Below, one piece after another: positions 46,572 to 57,169 of a DNA stretch of 64,000 nucleotides; within the stretch, counting starts at the first letter, position 1, and each line of letters begins with the position of its first letter. Position numbers and translations under genes: made by a program. The notes below the pieces were generated by a model, which worked only from the letters and a program-made list of their open reading frames with translations, was not told where the DNA came from and did not search any database. The stretch covers positions 248,001 through 312,000 of the forward strand of contig JAKCOZ010000100.1 in assembly GCA_022605955.1 (NCBI GenBank), given 5' to 3'. This stretch comes from Rallus limicola. Lineage: Eukaryota; Chordata; Aves; Gruiformes; Rallidae.

Positions 46572-46904
46572 TTAGCAGGGGTAGCAGCCCCTTCTGCCTC
46601 CATAGCAGCCCAGGCCTCCTAAGCCGTAGCCATAGCCAAGGCCATAGCCAAGGCCATAGCCAAAGCCTCCAGAGGAGACAGGCACTCCCTGGGAGCTGAG
46701 TTCGTTGCCCACGGCAGCGGATGCGGAGGATCCCACAGCGGTGCTCTGGGGGAAGGAGCTGAGGATGGGTCCTGGCAGGGTGACCACCACGGTGGAAGGC
46801 TGGATGACGACACGGGAGTCCTCACACTGCCTGACACAGGGCTCGTTGCAGCTGTTGGCCAGCGGGGTGGGTCCGCAGGGGCTGCAGAGGCTGTTGCAGG
46901 CCAT
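46572..46904 (-). CDS. K15, feather-type beta-keratin, 110 aa, STVV core
   Basis: Ser8, [23 protein letters not shown] end; same predicted protein as K19. Intron 46925-47030 with one private base (CCGAGCAGG on the plus strand). AATAAA at 46232-46237, 3' UTR about 335 nt. P1 flank. Confidence 0.94.
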   Translation of the reverse strand: MACNSLCSPCGPTPLANSCNEPCVRQCEDSRVVIQPSTVVVTLPGPILSSFPQSTAVGSSASAAVGNELSSQGVPVSSGGFGYGLGYGLGYGYGLGGLGCYGGRRGCYPC

Positions 46905-47030
46905 GTGTGTGGTGTGGAGGGGCCCTGGAAGAGAGGAGGTTGAGAAAGCGCAGGGCTGCAAAGGTGTTGAGGGCTGGAAGAGCTGGGCCGAGCAGGGCAG
47001 GAGCTGGAGGGGAAGGGCTTTGAGGCTCAC

Positions 47031-47101
47031 CTTGTGGAGCGTGGAGCAGAAGGCGTCAGGAGAAGTGTGTGAGGGACAGAGGCTCTGGGTCGGCTTTTAT
47101 G
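47031..47101 (-). promoter_or_regulatory. K15 core promoter and exon 1
   Basis: TATA element CATAAAAG at 47094-47101; start inferred near 47070. P1-type flank. Confidence 0.78.
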
Positions 47102-47760
47102 CTGGTCCCAGAGGGGTGTGACAGCCCTTGAGGGTGACCACGTTTTTCATCAAGCAGGTCTTGCCTGTCACAGCCTCACTATTAATGAGCTGGGGCGTGT
47201 TTTCCTGGCCACACTTCTCTGCCATTTCATGTCCTTCTCGTGACTCCATGTTCACTTGTCCCTGGCAGCAGCTTTGAAGGGCGAAATTCTGGGTGTTGAG
47301 TGTGTGTGTCAGGACGGGCAGGAGACACATCCAAAGCACAGGAGGGGATGGTTATCGTAACTGAGGTCATGCCATGGCATTTGTGTGGTGTGGTTTGCAG
47401 ATGTGTTGTGAAGCCAGGGCCCCATTTTCTAGAAGACCTGAAGGCTTTTCTGTGCATTGGAGTTGTGCCAGGTGAGGTGCTGCCCCATCAGTGGCATTCA
47501 GGCCTTCCCCACCTTGCTGCCATGAGGCTAAGCGTGTCTTTGGGCCTGGCCTTTCTCTGTGGTTGTGCTCTGTGGCTCTGTCTTGCTCACTCTCTGTTTC
47601 CTAAGGTTGATTCAGGGAAAAAGGGGGCTGCATCTTTAGGCGTATGCTCCCATGGGCCCATCCCTAATGCGTGAGTGCAAGCAGCACGTGAGGAATTCTT
47701 GTGAGAACAAGCCATTGTAGAGGTGAGCCTGGTCCACGACTTACCAACCTGCCAATCCAT
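47102..47760. repeat. P1-type 5' flank of K15
   Basis: The conserved block reads GGCAGCAGCTTTGAAGG (47266-47282). One diverged subrepeat follows at about 47505-47700. No gene seen. Confidence 0.55.
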
Positions 47761-48404
47761 GTGTTGTTGGGAGGCCTGCCAGGCTCCTTCTCAGCTGGTG
47801 TTAGCCCCTCAGCAGTGCTGCCCTTTCCTCAGGCTGACAGGTTTGTAGGCCGGGCTCTGGTGTGCCCATCCACACCCCATGGCTCCTTTGCATGGGCAGG
47901 TGAGAGTGTGGAGAGCCCGTGAGTGTGGAGAGCCCGTGAGTGTGATGAGAGGCAGAGGAGAGTGGAAGCCGCAGGGAGAGGATGTGGTGCTGCAGGAACA
48001 CTGGGATCTTTCCTTAGGGTGCGTGCTGAGGGGTGAGGCCACTTCTCTGCACAGTGTTTGCTGGCAGAAGGAGGGTCTGCAGATTGCCAGGGCGAGCTGG
48101 AGCCAAGCGTGCAGCATGTGGCTGCAGAGCTGAGGCCCTGGGGATGGATCATGGAAGCTGAAGGCCTTAGGAATGGCAAGGCAGCTCCAGTTCAGCCAAA
48201 GAGACTGTTCTGCAGGCTGATTGTCAGGTGAGCTGTCCTGTGTGTTGAGGAAGAATCAGAGCATTTGGAAGGAGTGCTCAACAATGGCAGGTACTCATCA
48301 GTGAGGCCTGATGGGATGCCCCCAGGAATGGTGAGGAAGGGAGCTGACTGGCCACATTGGGGGGCCCCCTTGAATATCTGACTGAGGTCGTATGACTCAG
48401 GAGT
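47761..48404. repeat. Spacer module with an 18-bp tandem duplication
   Basis: Same module as 20746-21394. GAGAGCCCGTGAGTGTG is doubled in tandem near 47911-47945; the sister modules have it once. No gene seen. Confidence 0.55.
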
Positions 48405-48540
48405 AGCTGGAGCTTCTCCTCCTTGAAGCCAGGCTGTGAGAGTAGGGGTTGTTAACCTGGAGAAGATTCCAGGGAGACCTTAGAGCAGCCTTCATGGGCT
48501 TAGAAGAGGCTTGGAGGAAAGATGGGCAGCCTCTTGTACT
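48405..48540 (+). mobile_element. CR1 fragment, plus orientation
   Basis: As 21395-21525, with small differences. Confidence 0.65.
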
Positions 48541-49040
48541 GTGGTGCCCAAAACTACATCCAGGACTCAGGGTGAGGCTGCACCAAGGCAGTGAAAAATG
48601 GAACAATCCCCTCTCAGGACCAACTGGCCATGCTGTGCTTGAAGCTCCCCCCAGGATACAGTTGGCCCTCCTGACTGTGTGGGCACACTGCTGCCTCATG
48701 ATTAACTTGGGGTTAACCAAGACTCCAGATCCCTCTCAGCAGCAGCTGCTGGCCTTCCAGGCTGGATGCACAGCCAGGGATGGCTATTCCCAGGTGGAGA
48801 ATCCAGTACTTGCCCTTGTTAATCTTCATGGTGTTGGTGACTGCCCGGCTCTCTAATCTGCCCAGCTCTGTGTGTAAGGCTTCTCCACCCTCAACAGAGG
48901 CAACAGCTTGACTCAATTTGGTGTCAGCTAGATATTTTTTATTAAGACACCCTGTAGTCCTGAGTCCAGGTCGGTTATGAAAATGTTGAAGAGAACTGGA
49001 CCTAGAATGGAACCCTGGGGAATCCCACAAGGGACTGGGG
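48541..49040 (-). mobile_element. Inverted CR1 ORF2 fragment
   Basis: As 21526-22030. The motif reads LADTKL here, so one Asp of the catalytic pair is lost. Confidence 0.75.
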
Positions 49041-49417
49041 TTCAGAAGTGCCTAAGTGTGTCCAGGGCTTTGCTTAGGATTGTGAAGGTCTTATGTGACA
49101 GGCTTAGAAGGCACCGGGTGCCAATGGGAGTCGTTTGTGGGGATGTAGTTTCTAAGAGAGGTCTGGCAGCCGTTTGTCAAGCCACCACCATGGCCTTTGG
49201 AGCCCTGGCCTTTTACTGGGTGAGGTTGGATGAGCCCTGGGAGAAGAAAGACTGAATGAGGACATGTTGAATACTGTGATGCAGGAGAAGTTTATTGAAG
49301 GACAAAAACACAGTGACAAGGAAGGAGTGCCCGGAAGAGGGGCACCCGTGTGAGGCAGAGGTCGGGTGACCATCAGCCAACGTCCTTTGTTGGTGTCAGG
49401 GCTGGTGGAGAGTGCCC

Positions 49418-49558
49418 TTAGCAGGGGTAGCAGCCCCTTCTGCCTCCATAGCAGCCCAGGCCTCCTAAGCCGTAGCCATAGCCAAGGCCATAGCCAAGGC
49501 CATAGCCAAAGCCTCCAGAGGAGACAGGCACTCCCTGGGAGCTGAGTTCGTTGCCCAT
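49418..49558 (-). pseudogene. R2, 5'-truncated beta-keratin gene
   Basis: Keeps the last 46 codons (GNELSS to GCYPC) in an undamaged frame, with normal B3-type 3' sequence and AATAAA at 49291-49296. The promoter, exon 1, intron and residues 1-64 are missing. At 49557 keratin sequence joins a CR1 tail. The join turns the Val65 codon GTG into ATG, so an open frame with an ATG remains, but there is no keratin promoter in front of it. Confidence 0.88.
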
Positions 49559-49559
49559 G

Positions 49560-49662
49560 GCAGTGTTCAAGGCCAGGTTGCACAGGTGTCCCTGCTCATG
49601 GCAGGAGAGATGCAACTGAGATGTCTTTGAAGACCCCTTCCAATCCAAACCATTCTCTGATT
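49560..49662 (+). mobile_element. CR1 3' tail at the R2 break
   Basis: GGCAGTGTTCAAGGCCAGGT to ATTCTCTGATTCTG. Equivalent tails at 35475 and 45715 have the full start of this segment, so the deletion removed its beginning. Confidence 0.75.
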
Positions 49663-50063
49663 CTGTGCTGTCTCTGTCCTCATGTGGATGCACAAAGCTC
49701 TTGTCATATTTTCCCTCCCCTTCCCAGTTGTGGAGGGGCAGTGATAGAGATGGTCTGTGCTCACCTGGAGCCCTGGGTATGTTCCCCTATCAGAGAAGCA
49801 TCAGAGACATGAGTAGAAGTGAATAAAGGTATCAAAGCTTTTCTTTGGGCAAGTGAAGGTCTTGTGTGTCAGGCCAGAAGTGCCCCAGGTGGAAGTGGGA
49901 TGGTCTTCTCAGAACACACATCCCAAGGAGAGGTCAGGTATCCATTTTTCAGCCCATCCTGCTGGCTGCTTGAGCCCTGACTTTGTGTTGTTTGAGGCTG
50001 GATGAGCTTTGGATGAATGAAAACACAACTGAGGACATGTCAAAGGCTGTGCTGCAGGAAAAG
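49663..50063. repeat. 3' flanking spacer (B2 type) belonging to R3
   Basis: Collinear with 35591-35986. No gene seen. Confidence 0.6.
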
Positions 50064-50385
50064 TTTATTGATGGAGAAAAATATCATGAAAAGGAAAAAG
50101 TCCCAATTTGAGGGTGCCCATCTGAAATACAGGTCAGGGGACCATGAGCAAATATCCTTTGTATGCCCGGAGCTCACACCAGAGCCCCGATGTCTTCCTA
50201 CCCCTGTTATAGGAGAGGCAGACTGGAAGTCCCCTGTGCTCTTTGATTTTCAGCAGGTGGATTCAGAGGAGAGTAGCAGGCACAAGAGTAGTTGAAGAGA
50301 ATGGGAAGCGGCAGACAGGCCATGTTAGCTTCCTCCCATGCTGGCCCTCTTCCATGCTTCCTTGCTTGATGCCATGAGAGTGTTC
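50064..50385 (-). pseudogene. R3, orphan keratin 3' UTR
   Basis: AATAAA (minus) at 50064-50069 and about 320 bp of 3' UTR matching K12 (shared word GAAAAAGTCCCAATTTGAGG), without the CR1 insert. It stops at about 50380 in CR1 tail sequence. No coding codons remain. Confidence 0.75.
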
Positions 50386-50660
50386 CCTGGATGTGGCTTT
50401 GAGCAGCCTGGTCCAGTGGAGGGTTTCCCTGTATCAGAAATAGCGTGGCCAGTAGTGAGTCCCCATCCCTGGGTGTGTTTAACAGATGGGTAGATGAGGT
50501 GCTCAGGGATCTGGTTCAGCACAGGACAGGAATGGTTGGACTTGATGATCTTGAAGGTCTTTTCCAGCCTAGTCAGTCTGTGATTCTGTGATTCTGATCC
50601 TGGCAGGAATGATGAAACTGAATGACTTTGAAGGTCCCTTCCAACCCAAACCATTCTCTG
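50386..50660 (+). mobile_element. CR1 tails (three short pieces)
   Basis: A short piece with GGCTTTGAGCAGCCTGGTCC, then the same two tails as 362-575. Confidence 0.7.
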
Positions 50661-51062
50661 ATTCTGTGCTGTCTCTGTCCTCACGTGGATGCACAAAGCT
50701 CTTGTCGTATTTTCCCTCCCCTTCCCAGCTGTGGAGGGGCAGTGATAGAGGGTCTCAGTGCTCAGCTGTTCCCCAGGCCATGTAGCTCTGTCAGACAGGC
50801 ATCAGAGGCATGTGTAGAAGTGAATAAAAGTATTGAACCTTTTCTTTGGGAGAGTGAAGGCCTTGTGTGTCAGGCCAGGAGTGCACCATGTGCCAGTGGG
50901 ATGATTTTTCAGAATCCAGATCCTAAGGAGAGGCCTGGTATTAATTAGTGAACCCACCCCAATAGCTACTTGAAGCCTGCCTTTCTTGTGTTTGGGGTTG
51001 GATGATCCTTGGGAGAAGAAAGATCAGCTGAGGAGATGTCGAAGGCTTTGATGCAAAAGAAC
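50661..51062. repeat. 3' flanking spacer of K16 (B1 type)
   Basis: Close to 576-968. No gene seen. Confidence 0.6.
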
Positions 51063-51402
51063 TTTATTGATGGAAAATGACACCAGGAAAAGGAAAGAGT
51101 TCCAAGTATGAGGGTGCCTGTGTGAGATACAGGTCAGGGGACCATGAGCCAACATCCTTTGTATGCTGGAGCTCTTACTAGAGCCACGAGGTTTTTGGGC
51201 CCCATCCTATGGAGGACCATACTGGTCTTTGCTTTTTGAGCAGGTGGTTTCAAAGGAGAGTAGCAGACACAACTGGAGAGGCAATGCAGAGAAGGAAGAG
51301 GGAGAAGGTGAAAAGCTGGAGAGGCCATGATTGCTAGAAGAGGCCTGAAGGAGCATAATCCACGATGTGGACTCCAGGGTTAGGGGATGTTGGCAAGAAA
51401 CC

Positions 51403-51723
51403 TTAGCAGGGGTAGCAGCCCCTTCTGCCTCCATAGCAGCCCAGGCCTCCTAAGGCGTAGCCATAGGCAAGGCCATAGCCAAAGCCTCCAGAGGAGACAG
51501 GCACTCCCTGGGAGCTGAGTTCGTTGCCCACGGCAGCGGATGCGGAGGATCCCACAGCGGTGCTCTGGGGGAAGGAGCTGAGGATGGGTCCTGGCAGGGT
51601 GACCAGCACAGCGGGAGGCTGGATGACGACACGGGAGTCCTCACACTGCCTGACACAGGGCTCGTTGCAGCTGTTGGCCAGCGGGGTGGGTCCGCAGGGG
51701 CTGCAGAGGCTGTTGCAGGCCAT
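51403..51723 (-). CDS. K16, feather-type beta-keratin, 106 aa
   Basis: Short form like K1: one GYGL repeat fewer ([12 protein letters not shown]). Ser8, PAVL, GCYPC end. A private change turns the Gly of GYGLGG into Ala (GYALGG). Intron 51744-51849; AATAAA at 51063-51068, 3' UTR about 335 nt. P1 flank. K1 and K16 are the only 106-residue copies and share the B1-type 3' flank. Confidence 0.93.
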   Translation of the reverse strand: MACNSLCSPCGPTPLANSCNEPCVRQCEDSRVVIQPPAVLVTLPGPILSSFPQSTAVGSSASAAVGNELSSQGVPVSSGGFGYGLAYGYALGGLGCYGGRRGCYPC

Positions 51724-51849
51724 GTGTGTGGTGTGGAGGGGCCCTGGAAGAGAGGAGGTTGAGAAAGCGCAGGGCTGCAAAGGTGTTGAGGGCTGGAAGA
51801 GCTGGGCCAAGCAGGGCAGGAGCTGGAGGGGAAGGGCTTTGAGGCTCAC

Positions 51850-51920
51850 CTTGTGGAGCGTGGAGCAGAAGGCGTCAGGAGAAGTGTGTGAGGGACAGAG
51901 GCTCTGGGTCGGCTTTTATG
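51850..51920 (-). promoter_or_regulatory. K16 core promoter and exon 1
   Basis: TATA element CATAAAAG at 51913-51920; start inferred near 51889. P1-type flank. Confidence 0.78.
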
Positions 51921-52964
51921 CTGGTCCCAGAGGGGTGTGACAGCCCTTGAGGGTGACTGTGTTTCTCATCAAACTCTCCTCTCATGCCACAGCCTGGTGA
52001 GCAATGAGCTGGGGCGTGTTTTCCTGGCCACACTTTTCTGCCATTTCATGTCCTTCTCGTGACTCCATGTTCACTTGTCCCTGGCGGCAGCTTTGAAGGG
52101 CCAAATTCTGGGTGTTGAGTGTGTGTGTCAGGACAGGCAGGAGACACATCCAAAGCATAGGAGAGCTGGGGTGTCATTAGTAAGGTCATGCCATGGCAGT
52201 TTTGTGGTATGGCTCCATGAAGGGCTGCTCTGTGCTTTGTGTTTGTGCTACTTGAAGGCATTTGGCCTTCTCTGCCTTGCTGCCATGATGCTAAGTGTGT
52301 CTTTGGGCCTAGTCTGCTGCCCCTGTGTCTGCAGAGTGTCTGGGAAAAAAGGGGTCACATCTTTAGGCTTGTGCCCCCTTTGGGCCACCTCTGGGGTATG
52401 AAGCAGGCAGAGGAGGGCTGCTTGTGAGAGCAGGCAATTGTCATGATGCTAAGTGTGACTTTGGGCCTAGTCTTTCCTGCTGCTTCTGCTCTGTGGTTCT
52501 GTCTTGCTGTCACTGTGTCTCCAAAATTTATGTCTGGGAGAAAGGGGGCAGCATCTTTAGGCTTGTGCTTCTGTTGGGCCATCCCTGGTGAGTGAGTACA
52601 CGCAGGCAGAGGAGGGCTGCTTGTGAGAGCAGCCATTGTCCTGGCAGCTTTAGTCCAGAGCTCCTGAGTGCTTGGCAACTGCCCGTCCACACCTCCCTGG
52701 GGCCTTCTGGTGGTATGTCAGCATGAGAGGTGAGGGTGGGAGCTGGACCACTTCTTTGGGAGGCCCTAGATTGTCTTGTAGAGTTGTTGTTGCTTGGGAG
52801 CTGTTGTTAAAGACCTGCAGAGACTTCCTAAGGCTCCTCTGTGTAAGAGGTACGGGAAGGAGGATATGAGAACTTAGAGACTGGTGAGCCTGTTTATTGT
52901 TCCTTTGGAAGGGGATGTAGAAAATCCTTAGGAGAATCTCCATCCTTGATTTGGTGTGGGGAAA
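51921..52964. repeat. P1-type 5' flank of K16
   Basis: CTTTGAA block near 52090-52097; subrepeats at about 52230-52435 and 52440-52625. Very close to the K5 flank. No gene seen. Confidence 0.6.
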
Positions 52965-54226
52965 ACATAGTGACAAAGGACGAGGAAAAGGCTGAGTTCC
53001 ATTGTGCCTCAGAACTGAATACTATGATCAGTTTTGCTTTGGGTTCCCAGACACGCTTCGATGGAAGACAAGGAAGGGGATCATTAGGAAGCCCTCATAA
53101 GAGAAGCAGAAATGGTTGTAGACCTGCTACACCACTAAGCCATACACAAGTGTAGGGGGCTGGAGGAGATCCCCCAAGGGTACTGTGGGGGTTGCTGTCC
53201 ATGCTCACTCAATATGTTTTTATCATGTCTCTTCAATCCTGCCTGTACCAGGGAAGTTCTAGTTGTCTGGAAGTGACCAGACATGGTACCAACCTCTAAG
53301 AATTGGCAGAAGGAAGATCTGGCAATTACAGGCCTCTCAGTCTGACCTCACTCCCAGGCCAGCTTAAGTAACAGATCACTCTGAGTGCCACCACTTACAG
53401 GTCAACCAGGTGATCAGTCCCACTCATAATGAAAGGCAGGTTCTGCTTGACTCTCCTGGTCTGCTGCCATGACGAGGTGACCCGCTAAATGCACAAGGGA
53501 ATGGCTGTGGATGTTGTGTACCTGGTCTTTAGTAAAGCCTTTCATAGTAATTCCCACAGCATTCTCCTTGAGAAACTGGCTTCTCCTGGCTTGGGTGGGT
53601 GCAGTCTCTGCTGGGGAAAAGCTGGCTGGATGGCTGGGCCAAAGACTTGTGATCAATGGAGTTGATCCCGTTGGTGGCCGGGCACAAGTGGTGTTCCCCA
53701 AGAGCCAGTGCTGGGGCCAGTTCTGTGCAATATCTTTCTCAGTGATGTGGACAAGGGGATTGAGGGCACCCTGAGTACGTTTGGACGTGACACCAAGGTT
53801 GGCTGCAGCGTTGATCAGCTTGAGGGTAGGAAGCCCCCAAAGAGGGGTCTGGACAGGCTGGATCCATGGGCCAAGGCCAAGTGTATGAGGTTCAAGAAGG
53901 CTCAGTGCCAGGTCCTGCACTTGGGTCCCAACAGCGCCAGGCAATGCTACAGGCTTGGGGAAGAATAGCTGACAATCTGCCTGGCATAAAAGGACTTGGT
54001 GGTCGACAGGTGTCTGAGCATGAGCCAGCTGTGTGGCAAGGTGGCTAAGAAGGCCACCAGCATGTTGGCTTGTATGAGAAATGGTTTCTCCAGCAGGACC
54101 AGAGCAGTGTTCATCCCCCTGTACTCAGCAGTGCTGAGTCTGTCCTGGAATGCTCTGATGGGTTTTTGGCCCTGCACTGCCACAAAGACAGTGAGGATTT
54201 GGAGCCTGTCCACAGAATGGCAATGA
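52965..54226 (+). mobile_element. Decayed CR1 ORF2 fragment, copy 8
   Basis: Same module as 2790-4065, sharing private variants with copy 3 (15215-16480). FGRD at the catalytic site. Confidence 0.85.
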
Positions 54227-54254
54227 AACACCTAAGGCTGGGATGCAGAAGAAC

Positions 54255-54260
54255 CTTATT
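54255..54260 (-). terminator. Altered poly(A) signal of K17
   Basis: The hexamer is AATAAG; at the matching place every other intact copy has AATAAA. AATAAG is a weak variant, so 3' end formation may be reduced or shifted. Confidence 0.7.
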
Positions 54261-54611
54261 GAGGGAAGGAAAAGAAGCAGTAACCAGCATAAGGACCAAC
54301 TCCTCACCATGGAGGAAGGAGACCGGAGGTCCATTTTAGGCTTTTGCTTTAGAGAAGTTGGTGTCAGTGGGGAGTACTAGACACAAGAGAAGAAGCGATG
54401 CAACAAAGGAAGAAGAAGAAGAGGAGGTTGTGGGGCCGAGTTTGCCTCAGCCCAGGCTGCTCCCCTTCCCTGCTTCCTTGCTTGGTGCCATGAGAGGAGG
54501 AGCTGTGGAAGGCAAGTCCATGTGCCAGGAAAGGCCTGGAGAAGTGTCCTCAGTCCATGGCATGGCTTCCAGTGTTGGAGTGGTTGGTGTGAGGGATGGT
54601 GGTGAGCACAC

Positions 54612-54947
54612 TTAGCAGAGGTATCCATAGCCTCTTCTGCCCCCATAGCAGCCCAGGCCTCCTAAGCCATAGCCATAGCCAAGGCCATAGCCAAGGCCAT
54701 AGCCAAAGCCTCCAGAGGAGACAGGCACTCCCTGGGAGCTGAGTTCGTTGCCCACGGCAGCGGATGCGGAGGATCCCACAGCGGTGCTCTGGGGGAAGGA
54801 GCTGAGGATGGGTCCTGGCAGGGTGACCAGCACAGCAGGAGGCTGGATGACGACACGGGAGTCCTCACACTGCCTGACACAGGGCTCGTTGCAGCTGTTG
54901 GCCAGCGGGGTGGGTCCGCAGGGGCGGCAGAGGCTGTTGCAGGCCAT
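54612..54947 (-). CDS. K17, feather-type beta-keratin, 111 aa
   Basis: Arg8, [24 protein letters not shown] end; same predicted protein as K3. It carries at least three silent changes not seen in neighbours (near 54652, 54669 and 54838). Intron 54968-55073. Its poly(A) hexamer is mutated (see 54255-54260). P2 flank. Confidence 0.93.
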   Translation of the reverse strand: MACNSLCRPCGPTPLANSCNEPCVRQCEDSRVVIQPPAVLVTLPGPILSSFPQSTAVGSSASAAVGNELSSQGVPVSSGGFGYGLGYGLGYGYGLGGLGCYGGRRGYGYLC

Positions 54948-55073
54948 GTGTGTGGTGTGGAGGGGCCCTGGAAGAGAGGAGGTTGAGAAAGCGCAGGGCT
55001 GCAAAGGTGTTGAGGGCTGGAAGAGCTGGGCCAAGCAGGGCAGGAGCTGGAGGGGAAGGGCTTTGAGGCTCAC

Positions 55074-55144
55074 CTTGTGGAGCGTGGAGCAGAAGGCGTC
55101 AGGAGAAGCGTGTGAGGGACAGAGGCTCTGGGTCGGCTTTTATG
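55074..55144 (-). promoter_or_regulatory. K17 core promoter and exon 1
   Basis: TATA element CATAAAAG at 55137-55144; start inferred near 55113. The start region reads CTCACACGC, as in K5. P2-type flank. Confidence 0.77.
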
Positions 55145-55974
55145 CTGGTGCTGCAGTGCCCGAGGCACAGAGACAGCCTTTGCCCATGACAGCAGTTTTC
55201 AGACAGGCAATTCTCACATGCCACAGCCTGGAGAGCAATGAGGTGGGGCGTGTTTTCCTGGCCACAAGGCTCCCTGTTCCTGTCCTCTTCTTGAGGTCAT
55301 GTCCCATTGGCCCCGGCGGCAGCTTTGAATGGAGAGTCGGTTCTGGGATGGATTTGTAGGCAAGGTGTGTGTAGAAGCATTTTGGAGGCTTGGGCAAAGC
55401 CTAGGTGAGGTGGGATGTCATGGGTGAGGTCCTCCCATGGCATTCATGTGGTGTGGTCTGTGGGTGCATTTTCATGCACGGTCCCATGTCATCGCAGCCC
55501 TGCATAACTGCTCTTGATTTTGAGCATTGCTGAAGCATACACCTCCCAGCATATTTGCTCTCTCCCCACTTTCTAAAACCTGGCTTTAATCCTTGTTATT
55601 TGGTTTGGATGTGCTCTGGGGTGTGTTTGTGACCCTCCTCCTTGTAAGGATTTAGTGGGAGGAAGCGATGCTGCCTGTTTATGCACTATTTGTTGCCATG
55701 TCTGGGGTTGTGAGTGCAGGAAACAAGAGGAGGGATGTTTGCAAGAGCCAGTTGTGGTCCTGTGAGCCCTGGTTCTTACCTGGTGAGCCCTGTCGTATCA
55801 GGAGGCCAGCCAGGCTCTCTATGGGCTTGTTTTGTCCCCTTTGCAGTGTTGCCCTTTTGTGTGGCTGCCACGTGTGTGGGCTGGGCTCTGGTGGGATCTA
55901 TCCAGAGAGCAATGAATCTGGTGAAGGGTGAAGAGGAGAAACCTCATGTGGAGTCACTGAGGCTCAGTGTAGGT
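55145..55974. repeat. P2-type 5' flank of K17 and spacer
   Basis: CCAAT near 55307 and CTTTGAA (followed by TGG instead of GGG) near 55323. Spacer as upstream of K3. No gene seen. Confidence 0.6.
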
Positions 55975-56580
55975 GCTTAGCCTGCAGAAAAGGCAGCTGA
56001 GAGAAGCCCACATCACCTTTGTCCAGTCCCTAAGTGGTGTTTTTAGCAAGGTGGCTGTTAGGCAGTTTTTGCCTACACAAGAGGAAATGGCCTCAATTGC
56101 TTCCAGGGGAGTTTCTGTTGGGTCTTGGGAAGGATGTCTTGAGTCCATGGGTTAGGAAGCCCTGGAAGAGACAGCCCAGGGCAATGCTTGAGTCAGCATC
56201 CCTGGAGGGATTGAAAGACGGGTAGATATGGTGCTTGGGGATGTGGTGTTGTGGTGGACTTGGTATTGTGAGCTTCCCAGTTGGACCTGAGGATGGAAAT
56301 GTTCCTTTCCAAGGGAAATGCTTTGGTGATTCTCAGCGAGGGGTTTCCTGTTGGGGAAGGACAGGGACTAAGTGGAAGCCAATAAGGTGCTGGGCTGCAT
56401 CAAGAGCAGCGTGTCCAGCAGGTGGAGGGAAGGAATTGTCTGCTGTGCTCTCCTGAGCCTGGAGTGCTGTGTTGAGCTGTTGGCACCCCAGCAGAGGAAT
56501 GATAGGGACCTTCTGCATCAAGAGGTCAGAAGGGGCCATGGAGATGGTCATGTGAAAGCTTCTCCTGCATGAGGACAGGC
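55975..56580 (+). mobile_element. Two CR1 fragments, the second cut short
   Basis: Same pair as 9055-9790, but the second stops after GCATGAGGACAGGCTG at about 56581, where R4 begins. Confidence 0.75.
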
Positions 56581-56589
56581 TGTCCTCTT

Positions 56590-56790
56590 CTGCATGGGAC
56601 ACTGTCCTCTTCTTGAGGTCGTGTCCCATTGGCCCTGGCGGCAGCTTTGAAGGGAGAGTCGGTTCTGGGATGGATTTGTAGGCAAGGTGTGTGTAGAAGC
56701 ATTTTGGAGGCTTGGGCAAAGCCTAGGAGAGGTGGGGTGTCATGGGTGAAGTCCTCCCATGGCATTCATGTGGTGTGGTGTGTGGGTGCA
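56590..56790. pseudogene. R4, orphan P2 keratin 5' flank
   Basis: Second copy of the distal P2 flank (CCCATTGGCCCTGGCGGCAG at 56624-56643, CTTTGAA at 56645-56651) with no TATA box, exon or coding region on its left. It marks a keratin gene deleted together with its proximal promoter. Confidence 0.7.
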
Positions 56791-57169
56791 TTGTCCAGTG
56801 AGGCCCATTTCCTTGCATCCCTGGAAGGCTGGACTGTGCTTTGGAGTTGTGCCGGGCGTGAGGCAAGGCTCTTCAAGCATATTTGCTCTGTCCCCACCTT
56901 GCTGCCAGGTCACTAAGCCAGTTTTTGGGGCTGGTTTTATCCTTGCTCTGTGATGTCTTGATTCCCCCTGGCTTGCCAGCTTGTAGCTCTCTGTGTTGGG
57001 TTCAGGTTTCATGGTTTTGCTAGTGAGGGGCTAGAGGCATGGCTTCTGTGGAAGGTTCCAGAGAATTGCCCTGTGTTTGATAGAGAGTCTCCCTGTGCCA
57101 GGAGACGAGCAGGAGGGGCAGAAGAATGGTCTGGATAAGAAGGAAGAAGGTTTTGGTTGGGACATAGGA
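56791..57169. repeat. Spacer matching the K9 upstream spacer
   Basis: Collinear with 27760-28135. No gene seen. Confidence 0.55.
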
